From Chthoniobacterales bacterium (GTDB lineage: Bacteria; Verrucomicrobiota; Verrucomicrobiia; Chthoniobacterales; UBA10450), in contig JAICMR010000022.1 in assembly GCA_025929155.1 (NCBI GenBank), forward strand, positions 1-32,969: DNA of 32,969 nt. The letters run 5' to 3'. This document shows, in pieces, positions 24,086-31,720 of the stretch (positions are counted from its first letter, which is position 1; each line of letters begins with the position of its first letter). Under the pieces are notes generated by a model. It was not told the origin of the DNA, searched no databases, and was given only the letters and a program-made list of their open reading frames with translations. The position numbers and the translations under genes were made by a program.

Positions 24086-24640
24086 CTATTCCTCGTGCAC
24101 CACGGTGATGTGCCGGCCTCCGGTTTTCTCCAGCAACTGCACCGCGTCGTTTTCGTTAAAGCGCGGGTCGCGCGCTTCCAGAGCGAGGAAAAATCCGTCG
24201 TTCGTGACCCGCTTGAATCGGTCCCAGTTAAACATGGGATGGTTCCAGCGCGGGAGGAAATTCATCGCCAGAAAGGCGAAGAAAGCGGCGAAGGCTGAGA
24301 ATAAAATCGTGAGCTCGAACATGATCGGGAAAAAAGCCGGCACGGTCCAAAAGTTCGTCGGCTTCCCATGCACAATCAGCGGGTAGATGAACGAGGAGGG
24401 CCCAAATTCGAGGACCACCGCGGTGAGCAGCCCGGTGATTCCGCCGGCGAGAACGACCGCGCTGAGCCACGACTTTCCGATGCCCATCGCATCATCCATC
24501 CCGTGAATCGGGAAAGGCGAATAGACATCCCAGCGCTTGAAACCGGCATCGCGAACCTGCTTGGCCGCTTCGTAGAGCGCGGACGCGCTCGGATATTCCG
24601 CCGCGATCCCGTAAACTCGATTTCCACTCGGCGTGATCAA
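24086..24640 (-). CDS. actD: ActD, alternative complex III DUF3341 subunit
   Basis: The 184-residue product is a DUF3341 protein: [40 protein letters not shown], two hydrophobic helices, and [20 protein letters not shown]-like sequence between them. ActD is a two-helix membrane subunit of alternative complex III without redox cofactors. It overlaps actC by four bases (ATGA), which indicates coupled translation. Confidence 0.93.
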   Translation of the reverse strand: MITPSGNRVYGIAAEYPSASALYEAAKQVRDAGFKRWDVYSPFPIHGMDDAMGIGKSWLSAVVLAGGITGLLTAVVLEFGPSSFIYPLIVHGKPTNFWTVPAFFPIMFELTILFSAFAAFFAFLAMNFLPRWNHPMFNWDRFKRVTNDGFFLALEARDPRFNENDAVQLLEKTGGRHITVVHEE

Positions 24641-26100
24641 TTTCTCTCCATTCCTCCCGCAGCGACGGTGTGATGTTCTTCAGGCGAAGCGTGGTGCGGA
24701 TCGGCTTCGGGCAGCACAATCTTCACTTCCGACATCGCGATCATGGGGAGGAAGCGAATGAAAAGCAGGAAGAGCGAGAGGAAGATCCCGAACGTGCCGA
24801 CAAAGGTCCAGATATCGACCCAGCTCGGAGTAAAGAATCCCCAGGAAGAAGGCAGGAAATCGCGGTGCAAACCACCGACGATAATGATGAAACGCTCGAA
24901 CCACATGCCGGCGTTGACGCACATGCAGACGAAGTAAACGACAAAGATATTGCGTCGGCACCACCGGAACCAAAAGAGTTGCGGCGAGAGCATGTTGCAG
25001 AAGAGCATTCCGACCCACCAGTACCACCAATAGGGACCGAAAATTCGGTTGTAGAAGGCGTATCTTTCATAGTGGTCCCCGCTGTACCAGGCGATGAAAA
25101 ATTCCATGATGTAGGCGTAGCCCACGATCGAGCCCGTCAGCAAAATGATCTTCGCCATCTTGTCGATGTGCTGCGGCGTGATGATGTCCTGCAACTTGTA
25201 GATGGCGCGCGCCGGGATCATCAGAGTTAACACCATTGCGAACCCGCCAAAGATCGCGCCGGCCACGAAATAGGGCGGGAAAATCGTCGTGTGCCAGGTC
25301 GGGAGGACGGAGGTGGCGAAGTCGAATGAAACCACACTGTGCACCGAAAGAACCAGGGGAGTCGCGAGACCCGCCAAAAGCAAATAGGCCATTTCGTAAT
25401 GGCGCCAGTTGCGATTCGAGCCGCGCCAGCCAAGCGCAAAAAGGCCGTAAAAGAATTTTTTCGCCTTCGTCGTCGCGCGATCGCGCAGTGTTCCCAAGTC
25501 CGGGATCAAGCCAGTGTACCAGAAGAGAACCGAGACGGTGAAATAGGTTGAGACCGCAAACACGTCCCAGAGCAACGGGCTGCGGAAATTTGGCCAGACG
25601 CCGTATTGCATTGGAACGGGCGCGAGGAACCACGCCATCCAGACGCGGCCGATGTGGACGGCCGGGAAAATACCGGCGCAAATGACCGCGAAAAGCGTCA
25701 TCGCCTCGGCCGAACGATTGATCGAGGTGCGCCATTTCTGGCGGAGCAAGAACAAGATTGCCGAGATCAGCGTACCGGCATGACCGATACCGATCCAGAA
25801 AACGAAGTTGGTGATGCCCCAGGCCCACGCGACCGGCATGTTCACGCCCCAAGTCCCAACGCCCGTCGAGATCAGATAGCCGAGGCAGAAGAAACCGATT
25901 CCCGCCGTGATGACGGTGATCGCGAATGCGACCCACCACCAGCGCGGCGTGCCGCCTTCGACCGCACCGGAGATCCGGTTCGTCACCCAATCCAAATTGC
26001 GCCGGTTCAGAACGAGCGGCACGCGAGCGAGCGGCCGCTCGACGGCAGGAGAAGCTTCCCCGGCGATCACCTGCGCGGCCGTTGTCGGTGCGCCGTCCAT
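24637..26100 (-). CDS. actC: ActC, alternative complex III NrfD-type membrane subunit
   Basis: The 487-residue product is a polytopic NrfD/PsrC-like protein with about ten helices. Features include [58 protein letters not shown] and [19 protein letters not shown]. ActC provides the quinol-binding site near the Fe-S subunit ActB. Its start is separated from the actB stop by 146 bases that carry a dispersed repeat. It overlaps actD by four bases. No copy of the dispersed nonamer lies in actC, actD or actE. Confidence 0.94.
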   Translation of the reverse strand: MDGAPTTAAQVIAGEASPAVERPLARVPLVLNRRNLDWVTNRISGAVEGGTPRWWWVAFAITVITAGIGFFCLGYLISTGVGTWGVNMPVAWAWGITNFVFWIGIGHAGTLISAILFLLRQKWRTSINRSAEAMTLFAVICAGIFPAVHIGRVWMAWFLAPVPMQYGVWPNFRSPLLWDVFAVSTYFTVSVLFWYTGLIPDLGTLRDRATTKAKKFFYGLFALGWRGSNRNWRHYEMAYLLLAGLATPLVLSVHSVVSFDFATSVLPTWHTTIFPPYFVAGAIFGGFAMVLTLMIPARAIYKLQDIITPQHIDKMAKIILLTGSIVGYAYIMEFFIAWYSGDHYERYAFYNRIFGPYWWYWWVGMLFCNMLSPQLFWFRWCRRNIFVVYFVCMCVNAGMWFERFIIIVGGLHRDFLPSSWGFFTPSWVDIWTFVGTFGIFLSLFLLFIRFLPMIAMSEVKIVLPEADPHHASPEEHHTVAAGGMERN

Positions 26101-26126
26101 TTAGGATTGACCTCCAAAAGTTGTGG

Positions 26127-26222
26127 CCCTGAGCGAAGCCGAAGGATCCCGCGAGATTGCCGTGAAGCTTCTGTGGGAAATCCGGAGGGATCCCTCCACT
26201 GCGCTGCGCTGGGCTCGAGATG
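26127..26222. repeat. Dispersed repeat inside the act operon, with 14-bp palindrome
   Basis: This stretch fills most of the actB-actC gap. On the minus strand it starts with GCCATCTCGAGCCCAGC and ends with GGATCCTTCGGCTTCGCTC, close to the GGATCCTTCGACT core of the elements at 8148-8282 and 9910-10085. GGAGGGATCCCTCC at 26184-26197 is a perfect palindrome that would form a hairpin in the operon mRNA. It could process the transcript or lower downstream expression. Confidence 0.5.
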
Positions 26223-26246
26223 GCACGTTCACGAACTGAAACTTCA

Positions 26247-29200
26247 TCACGCTTCCTCCTCCCCAGGGCTGGCTACGCCGATAAACTTCGCATCCGGCAT
26301 CTTCGGATTGGGATTGCGAATCCGCGCGAGGTAACTCGTGCGCGTCTTCACGTTCAAGTATTCGAGCAGCCGGTAGTTTCGGTTTTCTGCTTTGATCTTC
26401 GAGACCCGCGTTTCCGGATCGGCGATATCGCCAAACACGATTGCTTCCGCCGGACAGACCTGCGCGCAGGCCGTCGTGAACGAATCGCGCGGGACCAGCT
26501 TATTGGGCGAAGCTCCAGCGCGCACCAGCGCCGCGATTTTCGCTTCTTCGATTCGCTGAATGCAATAGGTGCACTTCTCCATGACGCCGCGCATACGGAC
26601 CGTTACGTTCGGATTTGCGCGGAGCTTGATCGTCTCCGCAGCGGCCTTTTCCGTAAGCGGTCCGAGGTATTCCTTATAAACCGAAAAGCCGGCGAATTTT
26701 CCCTTGCCGATCGGGCGCTGGGTGTAATCGAAAAAGTTAAACCGGCGCACCTTGAACGGGCAGTTGTTCGCGCAATACCGGGTGCCAATGCAACGGTTGT
26801 AAACCATCACGTTCAAACCCTCCTCGCTGTGCACGGTCGCATTCACGGGGCAAACCGTTTCGCAGGGCGCGTTCTCGCAATGCTGGCACATCATCGGCTC
26901 GTGAACCATCTCAGGATTCTCCGGCCATTGGCGGTGGTCCTGGTTATAAGGCTTCGCGCTCGCATAATAGCGGTCGATCCGGATCCAGTGCATCGCGCGG
27001 CCGTGACTGACCTGTAACTTGCCGACGATCGGGATGTTGTTCTCCGACTGGCAGGCGATGACGCACGCACTGCAACCGGTACAGGTGTTGAGATCGACCG
27101 TCATGCCCCACTGCTGCGGCGCGTCGAGCGGCGGATGAGTGTAAAGCGTCGGCGGCGGCGCAGGCAATTCGTTGTCCCCGGAGATCTTGGTCACGAATTT
27201 TGGATCGTTTCGGTAATGCTCGAGCGTCGCCTCGCGCACGAGGCCGCGGCCCTCGATCGAGTAATGTTCCTGCGTGATCGAAAGCGGATATTTTTCGCCG
27301 ACCTTTTTCACCTTCACGCTCGCCACTCCGCGACCATCGGCGACGATGAAATGCGGATTTGAGCTCGTGCGGAGCAGGTAAGCGTTGAAGCCGGCTTCTT
27401 CACCGACCGGCCCCGTATGTTTGCGTCCGTAGCCTAACGGAATCGTAACCGAATTATCTGCGTGCCCGGGCAGAACCAGAGCTGCGATCACCAGCTGGCG
27501 CTGAATTGATTTCCCGCTCTTGTCCTTCGCCGTATCGGTCACAGTGACCTCGACCAGATCGCCATCATCGACGCCAATGTGATGCGCAAAGGTGGGGCTC
27601 ATCATGGCCGCGTTGTCCCAGGTCAACTTCGTGATCGGGTCCGGCATTTCCTGGAGCCAGCCGTTGTTAATGTAACGGCCGTCGTCCATCGCGTAGCTGC
27701 CGACGAGCACGATCTCGGGGTTATCCCGCGTCGGCGTCGGCGGATTGTTCCAAAGCGTGTGCGCGATGCCGCCGGCTGTGTTCCCGTTGAAGGTGGCCGC
27801 GCGATCCTGCGGCGTGATGTGCGCCACGATGCCGTCGTGCAGAAAACGCGACCAGGTCGTGGCAAAATCTCCTGGCGGATTGGTGGTGCGAAATGTTTCC
27901 TGGATCAGTTCCGGCCCGGTCGCCGCCGGCACCCCGCCGATCAATTGCAGCATGTCGAGTTCGGACAGGCCGCCGAACAGCGGCAGAATCATCGGCTGCA
28001 TCGCGACGTAGTTCCCGCCCGGCGTCAGTCCGTCGCCCCAGGTTTCCAGATAATGCGCAGCCGGGATGTGCCAGCTACTTAGGGCGGAAGTCGCATCTTC
28101 GTAATACCCGAGCCTGACGACATCAGGCACGCGCTTCTGCAGGTCCGCCCAATCGAGCGGCAACCGCGTTTGATGATCCTGTGTGATCGAGCGCGGGGCG
28201 TCGTAAACCGGATCGCCCCCAAAAATAAAGAGCTGCTGAATGCGGCCGGCTTCGATTTCGCTCGCCAGTTGGAGGATGCTGCTGTTCCGGCCGGCTTTGG
28301 GCATCTCGCGGACGAGCAGCGTCGTGCCAACGTTCTTCAGCGCGACGTTCATCGCGTAGACCATCATCTGGACGACAACCGGCTGTTGCGGTCCGGCCAC
28401 AATCAGGCTCGCGCCCGGCTTGCTCATCAGGTCTGCGGCCGCTTCGTCCAGCCAGCGCTCGTCGAATTTCTCTGCTTTCTCCGGTTTCTTTAAAGTGATG
28501 AGGACCGAGGACAAACCCGGGTCGCGCGTGGCCGCTGCGATTTTGAGCGCAAGCGCGTGCGTGATCCCGGGAATCTGACTCGCCGGGAAACGCAGCCGAT
28601 GATCGGCCATCGCGCCGGTCAGCGTGAAGCGATTCTCGACAACATAAAGCCGATTCATCGAATCCTTGGCCTCGCGCACCCGGCGTCGCGAAGTGAATCC
28701 GCGAACCGAGGAAAGATTTCCTTCGCCGCAATCTAGAAAATCGCTGTCGAGCGCGAAGATGACGTCCGCCTTATCGAATTGCGGCACGACCCTTGCGTTC
28801 GCGCCGAAGCTCATCTCCGTCGAGAAATGTTGCGCTTCACTAAGGAGCGGATCGTAAACGCACCAGCGCATTTTCGGGAACTGCTTCGCGAGCTCCGCGC
28901 GCAGCCGGTCACGCGTCGGCGACCAGGTTTCCTGGACGAGAAACGCGAGACCAGCGCCCCCGTTGGCTGCCATCTTCGGCCGCAGCTCAGTGAGGTATTT
29001 TTCAAAACTCGCGCGATCTGAAAGTTTCTTTTGCCTAACGAAGCGTTGGGATCTCGACGGATCGTAAAGATCGAGCACCGAAGCCTGAGCGAAGGCGTCG
29101 GTCGCGCCGTTACTCTCGGGGTGGTTCGGGTTGCCCTCGACCTTGATCGGACGGCCGTCGATCGTGGTCACGACTAGCGGCATCGCACCGGCCCGCCGTG

Positions 29201-29507
29201 GCATCGCGCTCGTGTAATAAAGGAACTTTCCGGGAATGACCCACTCCGCGCTCTTGGTGAACGGAACGAGATGCGCCTCTGGTTTGCGGCAACTGTTCAG
29301 GCCAAATCCCGCGAGTGCCATCGAGGCGCCCATCAGCTTAAGGAAGCTTCGACGCGAAACTTCATCGCCTTCTAACTCCGCGGCCCCGGCGGGAAATTCG
29401 CGCTCCAGCCAACCGCGAAATTCCGGAGTGTCGCTCAGCTCACCAATACTGCGCCAATATTGCTTCCCGGTCAGATCAGGCGCGGGATGTTGCAGGACGC
29501 GCTTCAT
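26247..29507 (-). CDS. actB: ActB, alternative complex III molybdopterin-type / Fe-S subunit
   Basis: The 1086-residue product is the large periplasmic subunit of alternative complex III. The N-terminal GKQYWRSIGELSDTPEF and a twin-arginine signal RRSFLKLMGAS (52-62), set back by an N-terminal extension, are typical of ActB. The following molybdopterin-oxidoreductase-like domain is known from ACIII structures to lack the cofactor. The C-terminal ferredoxin-like domain has CTGCSACVIACQSEN (about 807), CQHCENAPCETVCP (about 870), CIGTRYCANNCPF (about 905) and CTYCIQRI with CAQVCPAEA (about 978 and 1012), enough for three 4Fe-4S and one 3Fe-4S cluster. A strong Shine-Dalgarno, AAGGAAGGAG, precedes the ATG. 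Two octamer copies lie inside (27432-27439, 29033-29040). Confidence 0.95.
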   Translation of the reverse strand: MKRVLQHPAPDLTGKQYWRSIGELSDTPEFRGWLEREFPAGAAELEGDEVSRRSFLKLMGASMALAGFGLNSCRKPEAHLVPFTKSAEWVIPGKFLYYTSAMPRRAGAMPLVVTTIDGRPIKVEGNPNHPESNGATDAFAQASVLDLYDPSRSQRFVRQKKLSDRASFEKYLTELRPKMAANGGAGLAFLVQETWSPTRDRLRAELAKQFPKMRWCVYDPLLSEAQHFSTEMSFGANARVVPQFDKADVIFALDSDFLDCGEGNLSSVRGFTSRRRVREAKDSMNRLYVVENRFTLTGAMADHRLRFPASQIPGITHALALKIAAATRDPGLSSVLITLKKPEKAEKFDERWLDEAAADLMSKPGASLIVAGPQQPVVVQMMVYAMNVALKNVGTTLLVREMPKAGRNSSILQLASEIEAGRIQQLFIFGGDPVYDAPRSITQDHQTRLPLDWADLQKRVPDVVRLGYYEDATSALSSWHIPAAHYLETWGDGLTPGGNYVAMQPMILPLFGGLSELDMLQLIGGVPAATGPELIQETFRTTNPPGDFATTWSRFLHDGIVAHITPQDRAATFNGNTAGGIAHTLWNNPPTPTRDNPEIVLVGSYAMDDGRYINNGWLQEMPDPITKLTWDNAAMMSPTFAHHIGVDDGDLVEVTVTDTAKDKSGKSIQRQLVIAALVLPGHADNSVTIPLGYGRKHTGPVGEEAGFNAYLLRTSSNPHFIVADGRGVASVKVKKVGEKYPLSITQEHYSIEGRGLVREATLEHYRNDPKFVTKISGDNELPAPPPTLYTHPPLDAPQQWGMTVDLNTCTGCSACVIACQSENNIPIVGKLQVSHGRAMHWIRIDRYYASAKPYNQDHRQWPENPEMVHEPMMCQHCENAPCETVCPVNATVHSEEGLNVMVYNRCIGTRYCANNCPFKVRRFNFFDYTQRPIGKGKFAGFSVYKEYLGPLTEKAAAETIKLRANPNVTVRMRGVMEKCTYCIQRIEEAKIAALVRAGASPNKLVPRDSFTTACAQVCPAEAIVFGDIADPETRVSKIKAENRNYRLLEYLNVKTRTSYLARIRNPNPKMPDAKFIGVASPGEEEA

Positions 29508-29524
29508 GAGCGAGCTCCTTCCTT

Positions 29525-29605
29525 ACCTGCATTTGAACTTTCTCTAACACTTCCACTCTCCGGCACACCACGGGGGCAGGTGTAAGTGAACGTGCAAGTG
29601 CAGGT
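29525..29605. repeat. Degenerate 6-bp tandem repeat within inverted ends, actA-actB gap
   Basis: In the 112-base gap between actA and actB, ACCTGCA (29525-29531) and TGCAGGT (29599-29605) are inverted copies. Next to the right end are four imperfect hexamers, GTGTAA GTGAAC GTGCAA GTGCAG (29580-29603). It is non-coding and stands just upstream of the actB Shine-Dalgarno. It may be another small mobile or structured repeat, or a simple-sequence tract. Confidence 0.4.
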
Positions 29606-29619
29606 CTGATTTCGCGTGC

Positions 29620-30345
29620 TCATCGGTGGCACCCCTGGCAATTCGTCGGGGGTTTGATGTCCCACCGCTGTTTCAACGTCAGCCCGATCTCCTGCTGCGT
29701 GAGATGTTTCTTCTTCGACCAATCTTCCTTCACACCCGCCGGCTTCCCGTATTTCGCAACGAAAGCCGCCGGATTCACGTCGGCCGGTTTCCAATCCAGA
29801 TTCGTGATCTGATCCATTGGCCGCAGGAAATTTTCCGGCGCGCGATGGCAGTCGAGGCACCATTTCATGCTCAACGGCTGCACGTCGCGAACAACCGCCA
29901 TGTGATTGATCTGGCCGTGGCAGCTATAGCAACTGATCCCGCGATTCACGTGGGCGGCGTGGTTGTAATAAGCATAATCCGGAACGCGATGAATCTGCAC
30001 CCATGGCACTGGCTGGCCGGTCGTCCAGCTGTCGCGGACCGGCTGCAATTTGGGATTCTCCTTTTGGACCTGGGTGTGGCAGTTCATGCAAACCTGGGTG
30101 TCGGGAATGTTCGAGTGCGCCGAGATCTCGACCGCGTTGTGGCAATAGCGGCAATCCATCCCGAGCTGCGAGACGTGCAGATCGTGCGGGAAAGGCACCG
30201 GCTGGATCGGTTCATAACCGACCCGTGTGTATTTCGGGGTGGCGTAATACCAGGTCGCTCCGACCAACGCACAAACCACAATCGTACCGCAGATCGTGAT
30301 CTTGATCGGCAACCAGTTTGTCCACTTTGGGAAGAAATTCGCCAT
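29620..30345 (-). CDS. actA: ActA, alternative complex III pentaheme cytochrome c
   Basis: The 241-residue product has an N-terminal membrane helix (WLPIKITICGTIVVCALVGA) and five CxxCH heme sites: C65-H69, C86-H90, C139-H143, C163-H167 and C236-H240. This matches ActA, the multiheme subunit that carries electrons within alternative complex III. The context PFPHDLHVSQLGMDCRYCHN and NHAAHVNRGISCYSCHGQIN is typical of the cytochrome c3-like family. It is the first gene of the minus-strand operon that runs to 18139, and its promoter probably lies in the divergent gap upstream. Confidence 0.95.
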   Translation of the reverse strand: MANFFPKWTNWLPIKITICGTIVVCALVGATWYYATPKYTRVGYEPIQPVPFPHDLHVSQLGMDCRYCHNAVEISAHSNIPDTQVCMNCHTQVQKENPKLQPVRDSWTTGQPVPWVQIHRVPDYAYYNHAAHVNRGISCYSCHGQINHMAVVRDVQPLSMKWCLDCHRAPENFLRPMDQITNLDWKPADVNPAAFVAKYGKPAGVKEDWSKKKHLTQQEIGLTLKQRWDIKPPTNCQGCHR

Positions 30346-30720
30346 ACGATCAGCGGTGACTCAAACGATCGGAAACCGTCCGCCACCCGATCAACGCGGG
30401 AGTGAAATAAAGTGGAAGGGTCGAATTCAGAACGTGGAAACCGGATTGAGTGAAAGGAGAAGTGGCGGAGAAGTGCGGCCATTCTATGAATGGGTTTTTC
30501 GTTGGCAAAATAATTTTTTGAACGCGCACGAAACAATTTGTGTCGTGGCCGCGGCGCGCCGTCAACCTTTCCGGCCCGTTTCACTCTCTGCCTAACGAGT
30601 TTCAGGAATCTCGCCTAACGAATCCGAAAAATCCGGCGGAAAAACCGAAAGAGAGCGTCGCGGCGCGCGCCAGACTTCGCGTGATTGCGCTCCGCTTCCG
30701 GTTAAGGTGCGCGTCTCGTC
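30346..30720. other. Divergent intergenic region between actA and the DUF420 gene
   Basis: A 375-base gap without a convincing gene. It includes an AT-rich patch near 30500-30540 on a GC-rich background, a candidate promoter for the act operon (30481-30508), a 15-base palindrome (30479-30493) and two direct copies of the dispersed nonamer 23 bases apart (30590-30598, 30613-30621). The remainder shows nothing that I can assign. Confidence 0.6.
30479..30508 (-). promoter_or_regulatory. Candidate sigma70 promoter and palindrome for the act-cco operon
   Basis: On the minus strand TTGCCA (30503-30508) and TAGAAT (30481-30486) stand 16 bases apart and resemble -35 and -10 boxes, with an AT-rich run upstream. 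The -10 overlaps a perfect inverted repeat CCATTC-TAT-GAATGG (30479-30493), which could be an operator. The predicted leader to the actA ATG would be about 130 bases. Based on pattern only. Confidence 0.4.
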
Positions 30721-31164
30721 ATGGCCATTTCCGACCTGCCGGCAATCAACGCCTCGCTCAATTGTTTCAGCGCGATTTTCATCTCGCTAGGCTGGTGGTT
30801 CATTCGCCGGGGACATTGGCGTCGGCATATCGCCTGCATGATCACGGCGCTGGTTGCGTCTTCATTTTTTCTCGCCGGCTACCTCACTTATCACGCCTAC
30901 GCGGGCGAGAAATCGTCCGGTTACCATGGTCTCATCGCCTGGTTTTATTTCCCTCTCTTGATCTCTCACATCCTGCTTGCTTTCGTCACACTCCCGCTCG
31001 TCATCCTCACGCTCATCCCGGTTTTCCGTCGCCGCTGGGACCGGCATCGCCGGATCGCACGCTGGACCATGCCGATCTGGCTGTATGTTTCTGTCACCGG
31101 CGTGCTTGTCTATTTGATCCTTTACCAATGGTTCCCGCCCGGCACTGTTGCGCTCGGGCAGTAG
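30721..31164 (+). CDS. DUF420 membrane protein
   Basis: The 147-residue product has four hydrophobic helices with conserved His residues (RRGHWRRHIACMI, YLTYHAYAG, YHGLIAWFYFPLLISHILLA, RRRWDRHRRIARWT), the DUF420 pattern. A DUF420 member, CtaM, is needed for maturation of heme A-type oxidases in Staphylococcus. Its place beside the act operon, in divergent orientation, suggests a role in respiratory complex assembly. No heme-copper oxidase with intact ligands is encoded in this window, so its client would be elsewhere. The start has no clear Shine-Dalgarno. Confidence 0.87.
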   Translation: MAISDLPAINASLNCFSAIFISLGWWFIRRGHWRRHIACMITALVASSFFLAGYLTYHAYAGEKSSGYHGLIAWFYFPLLISHILLAFVTLPLVILTLIPVFRRRWDRHRRIARWTMPIWLYVSVTGVLVYLILYQWFPPGTVALGQ

Positions 31165-31204
31165 TTGATGTTTGATCAAGCACACTCCACGACCGCGGAA
31201 AATT

Positions 31205-31648
31205 ATGGTGACGATCGCGACCTATAACGAGCCGGCGAAGGCTAAACAATTGAAAGAAAAATTCCGCGCCGCGGGCGTGAAGGCCGACCTGCATAACGAG
31301 GCGAACCTCCAGAATTACGCTTTCATGTCGAAAGCCAAGGCGAACGCACAGGTCATGGTGCATGAGGAAGATTTCGAGCGGGCGCAGGCTCTCCTGGTGG
31401 AATGGGAAGCCGCCGACCCCGACATTTGCGCGCTTCATTGCCCGCAATGCAATTCAACCCGGATCCAGTATCCGCAGATGAGCCGCAAGTTCATCACACC
31501 GGCACTCGCGGGGGTGCTTTTCGCGCTCAAGGTTTTCCCGAAAGAGTATTACTGCCAGGATTGCCAATTTACCTGGGCGGATGATGTCGAGCGGCCGCGC
31601 TACCGTTTCTGGAACCGATTTTTTTCGCGACCTGAGCCCGGTCGTTAG
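31205..31648 (+). CDS. DUF2007-like protein with zinc ribbon
   Basis: The 147-residue product begins with a DUF2007-type small alpha/beta domain (about residues 1-70: MVTIATYNEPAKAKQLKEKF, then ANAQVMVHEEDFERAQALL). It is followed by a four-Cys zinc-ribbon-like part with CPQC (79-82) and CQDC (117-120) around a hydrophobic stretch (KFITPALAGVLFALKVF). DUF2007 proteins are thought to have signalling roles, without firm evidence. ATG 31205 was preferred to an earlier frame opening at 31172. The TAG stop is inside a nonamer copy (31642-31650). Confidence 0.82.
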   Translation: MVTIATYNEPAKAKQLKEKFRAAGVKADLHNEANLQNYAFMSKAKANAQVMVHEEDFERAQALLVEWEAADPDICALHCPQCNSTRIQYPQMSRKFITPALAGVLFALKVFPKEYYCQDCQFTWADDVERPRYRFWNRFFSRPEPGR

Positions 31649-31720
31649 GCAAAGGCGCAAGGACGGCGCAAGAATGTGCCGGTCCCGGGAACTTCGCGGC
31701 TGCGGCTCGTGCGTCACCAC

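Larger units (their letters stand above)
2495..31650. repeat. Dispersed nonamer TCGTTAGGC, about one copy per kb
   Basis: This entry spans the region holding the copies; it is not one continuous element. Octamer CGTTAGGC in plus orientation starts at 2496, 4889, 5845, 6774, 8129, 8759, 9329, 9602, 12638, 14937, 15713, 16166, 16503, 17105, 17253, 18129, 21321, 22160, 22179 and 31643. In minus orientation (GCCTAACG) it starts at 3659, 4055, 6411, 10656, 13375, 13618, 14486, 27432, 29033, 30590 and 30613. All but three (4889, 13375, 27432) are preceded by T, giving the nonamer. Near-copies are at 7394 and 8491 (last base T) and at 7643 and 20741 (first C to T). Flanks are not conserved. Ten of the 31 lie in intergenic DNA or across a stop codon. 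Confidence 0.9.

Noticed and set aside
24670-25230. Plus-strand ORF of 186 codons opposite actC
   Set aside because: It is antisense to conserved ActC sequence, and its composition (charged, low complexity, rich in Arg/Glu/Asp) is typical of shadow frames in GC-rich DNA.
26220-27017. Plus-strand ORF of 265 codons opposite the Fe-S part of actB
   Set aside because: It overlaps the Cys-rich ActB domain in antisense, is Arg-rich and shows no motif.
29626-30405. Plus-strand ORF of 259 codons opposite actA
   Set aside because: It covers a gene with five intact heme motifs on the other strand and has no recognisable domain.
2495-31650. The nonamer copies as a CRISPR array or as IS ends
   Set aside because: Spacing is irregular and mostly over 300 bases, flanks are not conserved, and copies are inside many intact genes.
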